64,000 bases of DNA from Oxytricha trifallax. Its lineage: Eukaryota > Ciliophora > Spirotrichea > Sporadotrichida > Oxytrichidae. Location: the NCBI GenBank assembly GCA_000711775.1, contig ARYC01016998.1:1-64000 (forward strand), in the 5' to 3' direction. The stretch's first letter is position 1, and each line of letters starts with the position of its first letter. The notes under the pieces are model-generated. The model worked only from the letters and a program-made list of their open reading frames with translations, searched no databases and was not told the origin of the DNA. Positions 13,121-25,329 of this stretch are shown here, piece by piece. The translations under genes and the position numbers were made by a program.

Positions 13121-13127
13121 TAAGTTT
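13121..13127. repeat. Target-site duplication, right copy
   Basis: TAAGTTT directly outside the right C-run of the Merlin element, matching 10,766-10,772. Confidence 0.8.
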
Positions 13128-13129
13128 TT

Positions 13130-14690
13130 TTGCACCAAAAATAAAATTAATAAAATAAATTGTATAATTTCAATTAATTATTAAATAATGTTGCACTACT
13201 TGCAATCTTTACCAGTTAGCTTAATATGGCAATTAAAATTTATAATCAATCAATATTGATATCAAGATATCTTTACAACCAAGCATAATTAATATTTAAA
13301 TGTTTTTAAATAAAGCTTTATCAATCTTCTTTATTATTTAATACCTATTCTTTTATAAAATCAAGGAAAAAAATTTATATCAACTGCTCTTTTTCTCACT
13401 ATAACTCATATTGATATGTAAAATTTTTTTAAAAAAATATTAAATTTTTGCTAAAAGAGTTAAATACTCTCTAAAACCTTGGATATTTTTTATATTATAA
13501 ATTTAATTTTTGTTTCAATAATTAATATAATTTTAATCATCATTATTAAAAATGCATTCAATTAAGAAATTTTGATTATTCAAGTAGTTGATTAGTGAAA
13601 ATCTAAATCTTAGACTAATTATAATTATATTTTTAAAACTAATTAATTTGACGAGCTATGTCGAAATTTTTATTTTTGACTTAGTCCTTATTAATAAATT
13701 AATTTTATTTTATAAGAACATAATCATTCATATTTTTATACCTTATTTTGATAATTATTATTTTATCCTAATAAACTTACTTTATTTTATGATAATCTTT
13801 TTTAATTGGTACCTTTATATTTAAAGTTTAATTTACGTTTTTATAACAGAAAGGCTAAAACGTTTTGCTCAGAGTATAATTCATTTAAAATAATTTATTT
13901 TTATTATTTTTACCTATCTCTTATTCATAATAAGTTTTAGTTATTTTTGAATTAAATAATAATATATCACTTCTCTTGATTAATAAAGCATTCTCTGGAA
14001 AATGAAAGTATCTTTCCTTAATGAAAGAAGGCTTTAGTTAATATAAATATCAAGATAATAAAAATGATAGTTTCTTTTTTTAAATAAATTTTTGTTTGGT
14101 ATAAAAACAATCATAGTTTCTACAAGATATAATTATAAAATGATTTTAATTATCTAGGGATGATAATTTGTGATAGTAACTTTCGTAATAATAGCATTTC
14201 TTCACCAATAGAGTAACTTTAATTTATATTTTTTTTCTATAATATCAGAATAAATTCTAAAGCCTCTCTCGTAACATAAATAATATATGATTTTATCAAA
14301 AGATTTAATTTTTAAGTTTCGTATTATTGTGTACTATACTAAGAGAGTAATTTTTTATCGTATAAGAGAATTGGTAAAAATTAATTTGAAATAAAAGTAA
14401 TTATAAAAAGGACTATTAAATTTTTACGCTTTGAGTTGTAATACAAAAGAATGAATTAAATCTCATAACACAAAACGTACAAACCTATTAAAATAAATTT
14501 TTAAGCAACAAATTATTAAATACCCCAATAATAACCTTAAAAATCATAATATAATAATAATATTATTAAATTTACTAATGAGAGCACTAATTATTTTGCC
14601 TTCTCTTAGAATCAGATATCTCATTCAGTATTTTAAGTCTAAGCCATTAGTCTAGTAAACGCTTTTTTAATGCTATGAAGCTTAAATCCA
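13130..14690. other. AT-rich stretch, no supportable gene
   Basis: AT-rich DNA. The 78-codon frame at 13,588-13,824 is almost entirely Ile/Leu/Phe/Tyr/Asn and looks like base composition only. Confidence 0.55.
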
Positions 14691-14708
14691 ACAGAAATCA
14701 GTACAAAA

Positions 14709-14909
14709 ATGAGAGAAACTAAGTTGGAAATAACAATTATTCTGATACCTATTCCATTAAATGAACAATCATCTCTGGTCCCAATGATTATATTAAGGCC
14801 TGGCTACTACAATACCTATGCAATTTTACATTGCAATATTTACGATGCCAATTCTTTATTTAGTTACCTAAATTACTTGGTATCCTATTTCATTAATAGG
14901 TATTTATAG
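14709..14909 (+). other. Short open frame of unknown nature
   Basis: Sixty-six codons in the standard code, with slightly higher GC than its surroundings. It includes NEQSSLVPMIILRPGYYNTY. No motif is recognised and no Gln-coded TAA/TAG is needed to keep it open. It lies about 70 bp before the FLYWCH-like segment and may be part of the same decayed element or a chance frame. Confidence 0.2.
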
Positions 14910-14979
14910 CACATGACAAAAGCATTTTTATTTTTACTAAAAACAGAGGGTAAAAAATATTAATCACAAAAACGATAGA

Positions 14980-15470
14980 ATAGTGATAAAAAAAGGTTCA
15001 CCCTTACTTCTTAAAGCATTAGACTACTTCAACTAAAGAAAGATAAAATCTGGAGACAAAAAGTGAATGCATTACTGGGACGTCTAAAGAATCAGAATTG
15101 TTAAGGCCTAGATTGAAAAACAAAATAGCATTTCTTAAACTGCAAAAAGGTGGCTCAGGAATACTTCAGAAACTAAACTTTTATAAATCTTTTGCCAAAG
15201 GAAGTCTACCATGTGAACAAGAAATCGCCAAAATTATTCCAATTCAACTAAGCTGAAATCAAAATTGTATTTGTGGAAAATGGAATTTACAACAAGGAAA
15301 ATTGAGCCATTAACTAATAAAAATCGTCAAAATACCCAAATTAAGATCATGAAATGGGCAAAGTGGCTTGAAGCAATGCGATAAAGTGTACTGTAAAATA
15401 AAGAAGACTTAATTGATTCACTACTTAGAATCTCCAGTTAGAAGCCTCTACCTCCCTTGATTAATCCTTG
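14980..15470 (+). pseudogene. FLYWCH-like zinc finger, MULE-type transposon remnant
   Basis: The peptide KKGSPLLLKALDYFNQRK (near 14,990-15,045), followed by HYWDVQRIRIVKAQIEKQ, matches the FLYWCH layout G.P.L....y.F...rk......YW.C......CkAri. Both Cys positions of the motif are replaced here (Asp-Val after Trp, Val before Lys-Ala), so the finger could no longer bind zinc. A TGA lies between the two halves. FLYWCH domains are best known from Mutator-like (MULE) transposases and genes derived from them. The frame continues downstream with charged sequence and NKEDLIDSLLRISS near 15,405, but I cannot show a DDE core. It could instead be a decayed host FLYWCH gene. Confidence 0.45.
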
Positions 15471-15959
15471 CAGGTGATTTGATCAATTGCTACTTTAATA
15501 TCTTGTAAGTCTTCTTTTTCAAATATAAGTAATAAAATGTGAAGACAATTAGAATTAATAATCAACTTTAAAAAAATGGGAGATCTAAGGAATGCGTTGA
15601 AAAAAATTTGCAATATTGTAGAAAATATTACTTGTGTCTGGAAGTTACTTTATCAGTTAAGGCAAATGAAGATATTATGCTGGTATAATTAGAGCTGCAA
15701 GAATCTATTCAATGGAGCATCCTAGCATAATGTAAATTAGGGGGAATCAACCCTAACAATGGAAATTGGTGACTAGCATGAAATTTCGTTTCAAAGAATA
15801 TAAAACAAAATACAATAAGCTGACTGTGTTTCAATTCTAAAACTTCCTATTAATCACCAGATAAAAGTTCTACAATCTTATAAATGCTAATAATAGTAAA
15901 AGAGAATCTTAAGTCTTAGATAGAAAGGCTTGGAGATTATCGTGTAATTAAAATGCTCA

Positions 15960-17760
15960 ATCTAATATAATTTTATACTCATAATAATAATTATAAATAG
16001 CAAAATAAATAAATTAAACAACAAAAAGCAATAAGATTAACTTTGTATTTTTGTAGACAATATACATCATATTCAAACTGTTTGCGATTTTATTTATTTA
16101 ATTATCTCTCTCTTTCTCTATTTTTTATATTCTTTTATATGTTAAGATAAATGATACATAAATTAGGGAAACTTAAATTAAAATATAATAATATTTAAAA
16201 TCTCTATGGATAATTTTGTTAAAATACAAAATAAATTGAAAAAAATAATCAAATAAAATGGTTAAAATATATAAACAATGCTCATAAACAATTTAAAGGA
16301 ATTGTAAGAAATTAATGTATCCCAAAAAGAAAAATGAATATTACAATTGGCTCGGTAGTAACAATTGAGAACATAAGAATGAAAAGAAAAATAATTTTTT
16401 TATTATAAATTTTAATGATGCATTCGGATTAATATTAAAATATAATAATGATGAAAGTTCATGATTAGATCATAATTTTATTTTAGACAGAAATAAATAA
16501 ATAAATTGTAAACAAATAACTATAAAGAACATAAATCAATTGCAAATTAGAGTAAAGAATCATAATAAACATTTAGTATTTCATCATGTATTTTATAATT
16601 AATTAACATAGTTAATTAATACCTAAACGATGATTGATTATAACAATCATTATCTCATAGATAACCAGTTTTAAAATATAATTATTGAGTATAGTGTGTA
16701 TAAATTTTTTAAAGATAATATTAAAAAATAATTTTAAAAAATTTTGTACCCTTCTTTAGCGATATATTAAATACAATTCGCATTATCCGATTAATTGTAT
16801 TATCTATATATTATTTATTGATATTTTTATCACAAAACTTTTTGGAATATTGAGACATAGTTTTATTGTTGTTCCTTGAAGTAAAAACAAATTTTACAAT
16901 AATAAATTTGACTCAATAAGTAATATATATCTTGCATTACCTAATTTTGTATTTTATAGTTCTTACTAATTAAACAAAATTACAATTAATCTTATCTAAT
17001 TTAAGGATATAATATCATTTTTAATAACTTAATTTTATTAATTTGGATTTGCGTAATATATTATAGGATTAATTATATATTTATTTTTAAATAAAAGTAT
17101 TATTTTAAGTAAAAAGAGAATAAAAATTATCTTTTGAATTTATAAATTCTATAAAATATTATCTAAAATATATAAATCCAGGGGATTATGATATTAAATT
17201 ATAATCTATTTATATTTATTAGTGAAACAATGATTGATTTATATTATTAATTTGAAATATTACAATTACCTTTGACATGTGTGTATGACGAGCTTTTAAT
17301 AAAATTATTTTTGCCTATAGTTTTAAGTTATTAAAATACCCAAAAATTTTGATAAAGTTAATCTTTTAATATTTGTTTTAATCATTCACATTAAATATAA
17401 GATTATTGAGATATTTTAAAAATAAATATCAGATTGATTTTTTAATTTTTTAAATAATTACATCCTTTTTATGAATTTAAAGAATGTCTTGAAACTCTTT
17501 TTTAATTGCACTTTTATTCTTTAAGATGTTTGCCTAATTTTTATTAATTTAATAATTTAAAAGAATGTAAAAAATCGGAGAAATGAAAATTGAATATACT
17601 AGCCAAGTTATTAATTATATTTATAAAAATTGTCATAATTATTAATGAATTCAATTTTAGAGAATGAAGAAGTTTAAATGTATTGATAATAAATTATAGC
17701 ATTTTAGAGATATTTAGACTAGGTATTATTATTGTAGTAAGCTACTAGCGATCATAAAAT
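15960..17760. other. AT-rich stretch, no supportable gene
   Basis: Very AT-rich DNA with no paired repeat or reading frame that I can defend. Confidence 0.6.
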
Positions 17761-17779
17761 TCACTTGACTTGAGCCTCA

Positions 17780-18543
17780 AAACATTTCGATTACTTATCT
17801 CTCTTTTTATCTATTTTATGTTCACTGAATGATGTCCTTTTTTTGAGTTTCTTGATCATCTACATCATCTGCCTCGGACTTGCCAAGGTTTTCAAGCTTT
17901 GAGGAATGCCTTTCATACTCATTTGCTTATTCAAATTAGCCATCTGTTCGTGCTACATTTTGCAATCAGTCCATTGATATCTAATGTCGAAGAGAAATTC
18001 TGGGAACAGTCATGAATTTTAGATCTTGAACTATCATTTGGAGTCCCGAAAAATCATTAACATTTTAATTGGAAAAGCTTACAACTTCCAGGAAAGTCTG
18101 AATGCGCTAACTGGAAATCGTTGAGGCTACTCCGTTTCAACTAAGTAGAATTCTTTCTTTAGATTTGAGAAACTTGGCAATATTAAGTCAGAGTGCGCAG
18201 CTTCCTCCCACCTCGCTATCATTCATCATTTGCATTTGTATCTTAGCCAAAATCTTGGATTGTTCACTGAATATTTCGAATCCCATGGGTAAGACGAGCA
18301 TGAAGGCCACTATAGACATTTCATATAATTATACCTTCTATCTTTTTAATGTTTGTAAATATTAATTAACTTACTGAAAGAAGGTAACCAAAGGAGTTTT
18401 TTACCAAATGAACCAACAATGAGGGATAGAGAGTAGCCCATTTTGATAAATTGATATATTCTTTTGTTCTTGTCGTTCTAGATCAGCCTGGGAAATGTAT
18501 GGTCCGCTTCTTCTTTTTACTATAGAGTTATGGTAAGCTACAT
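17780..18543 (-). pseudogene. Decayed spliced gene, membrane-anchor-like N-terminal part
   Basis: The block is markedly more GC-rich than its flanks. Reading minus-strand from ATG at 18,543, the code-6 frame gives a polar start (KEEADHTFPRLIQNDKNK), then a hydrophobic segment split by a likely intron at 18,374-18,310 (65 nt, GTAAGT...TATAG). Joining the exons in phase gives KLLWLPSFMAFMLVLPMGF, a plausible membrane helix, then EIFSEQSKILAKIQMQMM. That frame ends at a TGA, while another frame carries on with LPSFSNLKKEFYLVETEQPQ and a basic C-terminus rich in Met/Lys/Gln, interrupted by two TGAs near 18,030-18,055. So the gene has a frame change and at least two stops. I recognise no family. 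It may be a decayed copy of a macronuclear gene. Confidence 0.4.
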
Positions 18544-18599
18544 TTAAATAAAATACCTTGACATACTTGCTGGCATTCCTGGCAATTTAATTTTTTGTT

Positions 18600-21500
18600 A
18601 TAAAATCAATGGAAAATAAAGTTATTATAGTAATTTAACTTTTAAATTAATCTTCCCAACAACCTTATCTCTGATGATTTTATTCTTTTATTAATATAGA
18701 GTTTATGCATATATATTTTTTGCATAACTACAGAAAAGATCTCTAAAAATTTTAAATAGCATCCCAAAATTTAATTGTTTTAATCTTATTATACTATACA
18801 ATTCTTTAGGAAATATATGTTTTTAAATATTTTAAAAGAATAAAATATTTTATTTTTTTATTTTTATTCACAAAAAAAAGTAGAGTAAAAAGTAGAAAAA
18901 GTTATATAAATAAATTATATTAGGATCGACCTACTGTATAATTTATCATAAATTTGATAAAAATTTTATTTGAAATAAAACTTAATATTAAGTTAATAAA
19001 TAAATTTAAACATCATTTTTGAAATGATATGATATTTTGTCACAATTATTTAAAAAATATTTAAATTTTATATTATTCTGCTTTACCCTTAATTTTACTT
19101 TATTATCCATCGTCTTATTATTTATAATGTAATAATTCATTTAAAAATTAAATAATTGTAATCTATAGGTAACTCAAGTATTCAGAATAAAAATATAATT
19201 TAAAGTAAGGTTAGGTATTATATATGATAATTATATTTAAAGTATTATTTATTTTAAATTTATAATGACATAATAGTACAATTATTGTTGATAAAAATAC
19301 GAAGTAATCTGTAAAGTTAGATATTTTTTTTCAAAATCAAAAACCTCCATACATTTAATATCAGTAAATTAAATCAAACTTAATATTTTAAAACAAGAAA
19401 ATATAGAAATTGTCACTAAATATTTGAATGAACAGTATTAGAAAGCTGATATAGCTTGTGTTAATTTTTAAAAATAAACATTCATAAATAATTTGAATAA
19501 GATAAGGCAGATTTTCTAAATGGAGAAGTGAATTATAAGATTTTATAAGTTCCTTCTCAATAAATTTTTGTACTCTAATCTTATGCATTTGAGTAGGGCA
19601 GAATGCAAATCATAATTTAAAAAATAGATGGATAATTTTAATATCAAAATGCTAATTATTTATAAGGTCATGTATAAAGTCTTAAAATGTAAATTTTAAG
19701 ATTATTATCTACTTACTTTAATATTTTTTGAAGTTTTTTGAATCAAAGACACAGATATTTTCTTAAGAGTCCTTTTTAAATTTTCTTTATTTTAAGTATT
19801 AAAATAGAAATATTTATATAATTATTCTGTATGTTAATTATTAATCTCAAAAACTTAATTTAAAAAATAAATAATCGATATTACAATAATTGTTCATTAT
19901 TTTTATAATTTAGTATAATATATATAATAAGTTTTCTCTCTCGCTTACGGAAATATAATACTGTTGATTAAAATTCAAAATTTAATCAAAGATAAGTAAT
20001 TTGGCAATAAATTTAAGCACGTTGATATTTCAAATAGATATAAATCTTATATTTTAGAAAGAACTTCCGCTTCCTAATTTTAAATTTAACATTTCTTTAT
20101 AAATAATTGATGAATTTAAAAAGGAAAGAAAATTTAATTAACTGAAAACAAGTGATTGTTTATTTTGCTAATATAATTTATTGAAAATAATTAAATTTAA
20201 AATTATAAGTTAATAATAATTCTTCTTTTTCAAATTGATATTTTTAGAAGCTCTATATAAATTAAATATTTGTTCAGGAAAGTAATTTTCCATATTTTTT
20301 ATTCCTAAACAGGTTCAATCTATATGGCATTTTTCAACAATAAATAATCATTTAACTATTAGACATTTAATATATTATATAATAATTTAAATAAATATAT
20401 TTATAATTTGAAAGTTTATAATAGATTACAAAGCTTATATCCAAAGAATGAAAATAATTGATAAATATTAATCACAATTCTTATATTAGAAAAAAAAATT
20501 ATTTACTTAAAAATAAATAAACATATTCACTGTTTATTGTTTTAATTAAGCTATATTTATTTATATAGGGCAAAAAAGAAATTAATATAGAATTTAAAAG
20601 AGAAATTATTTAATTTATTGGTTAAATTTTTCCTTAAACTTAATTGAATTTATTATTAATTTGTAAATGACATCTTGATAAAAAAAATTGAAAATAAATT
20701 TAACAATTTCCAAAAGCCTTAGAATATAAATGACATTGTATAAGTAAATTTAATTTTAATAAGTTAATTTTTACGTGAAATTAAGTTTTTTCGATCTTCT
20801 TTTACAAATCTTCAAAAACTTTATTATTCAAGATGTATCATCTTTAAAAAATAAGAAATTATTATGACTTTGTAACTGAAATATCTACTTTAGCCTTCGT
20901 GAAATTAAAGAGGCACTTCAGTCAAAATACCAGAAAGAAAATTTTTTTATAATAACATAATAATTCCTATGCAGGCCACGTTCCACAAATTGTTTAATTA
21001 TCTAATTGTGCAACTAAGCTATAACTAAGAAGTTGTGTATTTTCATTTCAAAATTAGTTTTGAAATATTCATTAGTAAATTAAAATGTTAAGTTTGTATA
21101 CAAAATCATTATAGAAAATGCATTGTGTAAGTCAAAAGTTATCATAATTACTTAATTTTATAATCATTAAAAGCGATGGTAAGACTATAAAGTAATTAAT
21201 GTAAATCGCAAGTACTATAATTTGTTAAAATAGAGCTTTTCATTAAATTATGATTAAACAATAATTTAATTTACATTTAAATTCATATTTAGTTTTACTT
21301 TATTATTGGTTATTTTAATCAAGTTTAATACTTTGCTGCTACATTAATTTAACTAGTGAAAATTTTATTACTGTTATTCATCAAATCATTTTCATTATGT
21401 CACTAAATAATCTTTAAGGAGTTAAGGATTTATTTAGTTCAAAAAATTTGTTCAAAATATATTGATAAAATTTTAATTATTATTTGAGGAATGTTAAATT

Positions 21501-21840
21501 AAATATCAATATTTATAATTAAAACACTTATTATTTTGTTACAAATTTAAAATACTTTCACTATATGATAGTTAGGTAATCATGAACTTCAGTAATTGCC
21601 ATTATTTAAAAAATGAACAGTATACATTTAAAATATTTTAGTTAATATTAAGAAAAAATTATCAAAATTATTATCATTATTATTATTTAATTGTCACAAA
21701 TTTGTTTATGACTTTAACTTATTAATTATTTCTTAATAAATTTAAATATTGACGTGTAGGCAGTATACTAATTTTAATTTTGTTTCTTTGTAAACTTCAT
21801 CACATCATTTATAAAATAGAGGTGTTACTTTAAGTTTCAT
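18600..21840. other. AT-rich stretch, no supportable gene
   Basis: AT-rich DNA. The short minus frame 19,388-19,588 has no motif. Nothing else rises above background. Confidence 0.6.
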
Positions 21841-21855
21841 TAAAATATTGAGTTT

Positions 21856-21905
21856 TTATTGACGGGAAAATCACCTCCCACTGGTGATAAAATCCGTCGC
21901 AACTT
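21856..21905. repeat. Hairpin repeat, copy 1
   Basis: GACGGgaaaaTCACC, a short spacer, then GGTGA-taaaat-CCGTC: two nested inverted pairs (GACGG/CCGTC and TCACC/GGTGA) in about 40 bp, followed by GCAAC. A second copy in the same orientation lies at 26,126-26,176. The two copies bracket the Tc1/mariner-type element, or mark the left ends of two related elements. Confidence 0.65.
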
Positions 21906-22149
21906 TAATTTCAGGAAAATGCTATAACAAGTGAAGACTCTTATTTTGCAAAAGTTATCACTAAAAAAATATTCAAGTTTGAATATTTGAGAATACTTAT
22001 TAAGCTTAGGTGCTTTTCCAAACAATAATAATACAAAATACAACATTAATATAATATTTCAGCAAATGAGTTTGAATGATCAGATTTTGTTTTAAGAGCT
22101 GCTGATGCTTGCAACACAAGGACCTATTTAATGCAAAAATTTTGTCTGT

Positions 22150-23209
22150 AATTTCTGCTAATCAGGCTATAAATGCCCCTAAAACAAGATAAAATAATTG
22201 GAGTAAACCTAATAAATGCAAACTTTTACATAAAATTTTAAGGTCAGAGAAACTTCTATAAAAGCTTGATTGCTAAGGATGCAAAAGAATTTTCAAATAT
22301 TCAGATCACTTTATAACTCATATGGGTATCTGTCATCTTGTGGACAAGACTACGATTATTTAAAGCTAATTTATTTTCGAATAAGAGCAACTCGAGACAA
22401 GCAATTATGAAAAAATGAAGCTTTAAAAGCATGATAAAGACCCAAATTTAAGTGAGCTTAAAATTCCAGAATTTACTTATCAGATAAAAGGAGGTTTCAT
22501 TTGTAGTCAATGGGAGTAGTATTTTGCAGATAAAATGGCTAAATCAGAACCAATAAAATTACAATTCAATGTTAGAAATGATTATTTTTGGAAGAACTTA
22601 CATAAAACTATGTTCAAATTAACAGGTAGATTATTTTCCATAGTTACTGAAGATAATCCTTGGAAAGAGTAAAAATCAACACCCTATTCATATTTACCAA
22701 TACACAGATTGAAACCGATATGTTTATCTTTAATTTAATAGCTAGGAATTATATTTTATTGGACACTTCACAACTCTTAAAAAGTTGGTGCAAATCACTT
22801 AAAGTTATTTGGATATTCAATTAAAAAGATTATTAAATGGGTAATTCTTACACTTAAAAGAAATTTGATCAATAGTGTCCATCTAGAATATTAATTAGAG
22901 TACCACCTCGTTGGAGTGAAAGGCAACATTGATTTTAAAATATTAAATATAATTCCTAAAGAAATTGATACTGTAAGAAAGTAGCATTCCGAGAAACAAA
23001 AAGAATTCTAGGATATTATTGACTAAACTTTCCCATAACAGTATAAGTTGGAAATATTCACAAGATCTCACCCAGATAAGACTCATTCAGTGTATGTTGG
23101 CAATAAAATAATAGGAGATAATGAGATGAGAATTATAAATCTTTATTAAATTTTAATTTAATTAATAGCTTTAATTTAATATTTATAAATTATGAATAAT
23201 AATTCTTGA
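22150..23209 (+). CDS. Zinc-finger protein of element B
   Basis: The frame is free of TGA from about 22,150 to the TGA at 23,207-23,209, with many TAA/TAG as Gln. It holds a C2HC-type finger, CQGCKRIFKYSDHFITHMGI followed by Cys, at 22,271-22,333. It continues with DPNLSELKIPEFTYQIKGGF near 22,440 and CSQWEQYFADKMAKSEP near 22,505. ELKIPEF aligns with EELKYPEPKFF in element C, which also follows a finger-like motif. After about 22,560 the protein is unfamiliar and ends with THSVYVGNKIIGDNEMRIIN. I see no kinase domain here, unlike elements A and C, so it may be a different type of finger protein. The exact start is not clear, since there is no strong ATG before the finger. The gene is convergent with the transposase. 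Confidence 0.55.
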
Positions 23210-23379
23210 AAAAGCTAATGCTTTTTAATAGCTTAAAGATAAAGAATTTATTAGGTCAATTTTAATTTCTTTATTTATTAACTCATGTTTTATAAATTTC
23301 TATACATGAAAATTTTTTGTTCAAAAGTCAAATTCATTCCATAAAGAGAATAATACATCTAATTTTTCAGGAACAAATA

Positions 23380-24965
23380 TCAAATTTCTTTTTGTAGTAT
23401 TGCATTTTAGCAAATTTAAGACAGCTGCAATAAAAATTCTACATCCAAGAAAAATTCTTGCTTTGGATACTTTGTGTGAGAGTTCTTATAAACTCATCCT
23501 TACTTGTTGATTAAGTAATAGAATTCTAATTCTTCTTGATTACCGCAAAAAGTTTTTCTATAGAAGCCATTGTGAATTGATAAGGCCCAAATATAGTACA
23601 GGTATTTGATAAAGTCTTAATTTTTTGAGTGTAATACTATTCTTTTGATATGTAGCATTATAATAAAAAACAGTGTTCATCCTCCACAAATTAGAGCATT
23701 AATCTAATTTTTCAATTATTGATAGTAAAAGTAAAGAAACGTTGTCGTATTGTTCTTTCCAATGCTCAGTGCATAATAAACTCTACCATCACTAAATCCG
23801 GCTGCAATCATGTTAACTCCATAGTATCTTATTAATTAATCATAATAGTTATGATCTCCCTTCATGCCCAGGCTCACCTTAAATAACTTTTAAATTATAT
23901 TCCACTCTCGTCAATGTTAATTATTAACTTATTTTAACTCATAAAGTTTGCATAATGGCTAGCAGCAAGTTATTTTTGCTTCAAATATTCTAAGCTATTT
24001 GATCTTTTATCGATGTGATATACTTTCTTAAAAGTATATCTAATTTCATTTTAAATAATCTTTCAGATTTTTTATAAAGGTACCCCAAGGTTCAACATGA
24101 TGTGCGAATGATTTTGAATTTACTTAGCAGATATAATTTATTGAGAATTTTACTTAATTTTACTAATAACATTTTCTCTTAACTTTATCGAATAGATTTT
24201 CTGATTTTTTAATATTCTTTTTTTATGGACTTATCATTCCTATCATCAATAGCATTGTTAACTTAAGAAAATTTTGATTTTAAATCTTTTCATTATTTAT
24301 TTTTTGGTACACCCATGATTGAAGTATAAAAGCTTAATAAGCCTACAAACACAGTAGATCTATTGTGTGAATCTAAATAATTTCTTGGATCATTAACAAT
24401 TCTAAAATAAAAATGAGGGTGGGTTAAAATAAATTTTATATTTACTTACACAAGATTTATTTAAATACTGTTGAATGTCTTTATTTGGAAAAATGAGGTG
24501 GCTTTTTTTATTACTTAAAATTTATATTAACTATTGATTGCATTGCTATTCATGGACCTCCTTTAACTAAGTTCTTGGATTAACAACAGAGAAGCATTAA
24601 ATTACTCGTCGCTTAAAGCGCTCGTTAACTTATTTCCCTCCTCCATGGTATTCACAATTCTCTTGGGATCATTAATTTAGGTATTAAATATTTAATTTTT
24701 GATGTTGATTATTACTCTCGCATCTAATCTCTAAATGTGAAAGTTTGTTAGAGAAATTAACTCATAATCATCATCTTCAATGCCACCAGGAGACATCAAG
24801 CAAGTTGTCTTACAGTAAACTAACTCATCTTAGATATTCTCATCATTCACAGAATCTTAAAGTAAATCCTCATCTTGCGACTGCAATCTCTAATTGCTTT
24901 AAAGTAAAAATTTATGTCTGATTATTTTAAGTTTTGAAGATTAGACTTCTCCATATTATTGTATT
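23380..24965 (-). pseudogene. IS630/Tc1-mariner transposase of element B
   Basis: Minus-strand code-6 frames read as a long transposase. An acidic N-terminal part (DEDLLQDSVNDENIQDELVY, near 24,860) and a MGVPKNKQQ start-like region near 24,320 precede the helical DNA-binding part (KVYHIDKRSNSLEYLKQK). The DDE core follows: IINIDESGIQF (first Asp near 23,925), GDHNYYDQLIRYYGVNMIAA and GRVYYALSIGKNNTTTFLYF, then NATYQKN at the place of the second Asp block, and LYLGPYQFTMASIEKLFAVI with the catalytic Glu near 23,570. The N-terminal extension makes it longer (about 500 codons) than the roughly 320-codon enzyme of element A. Several frame changes and TGAs, and the lack of a visible second Asp, mean it is inactive. 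Confidence 0.7.
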
Positions 24966-25215
24966 GATAATTTTTAAGTTTAATTTAAAATTCCTAAAAA
25001 GAATAATCATTGTTGGGCAAAATAAATTAAAACTATTTGTTAGATTAATACTCTCAAAAACTTTAGCAAATTATTATCACAAATATAATAAATAAACTTA
25101 ATAATAAAAAATAAAAGTATTTATATGAAATAAGACATGATGGACAACAATCTGCAGGGTGTTCATGTTAGTGAAGTTAAATCTAAAATAGGTTCTAAGA
25201 AAGAACACTATGATT

Positions 25216-25252
25216 TTCTCACGTAGGAGCGTGGGCATACTTGCCCAAATTC
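25216..25252. other. Pair of adjacent small hairpins
   Basis: CACG-TAGGAG-CGTG is directly followed by GGGCA-TACT-TGCCC in about 30 bp of otherwise AT-rich DNA between the transposase and 22-kDa genes of element B. It could be a protein-binding or structured RNA segment in the divergent promoter region. No function can be assigned. Confidence 0.35.
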
Positions 25253-25329
25253 AACTGTTCAATTATTTATTTTTTAGAAGCATTCTCCACAGGATAAAAA
25301 GAGGTACTATATTTTGTTAGAATTTGTTA

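Noticed and set aside
13588-13824. 78-codon standard-code frame
   Set aside because: Composition is nearly all Ile, Leu, Phe, Tyr and Asn, as expected from random AT-rich DNA.
17780-18543. Idea that TGA codes for tryptophan (Condylostoma- or Loxodes-like code)
   Set aside because: Several frames open up if TGA is read as Trp, but the better-preserved genes (Rep element 1, element A, 22,150-23,209) avoid TGA inside and end at it, and use TGG for Trp. Decay explains the internal TGAs.
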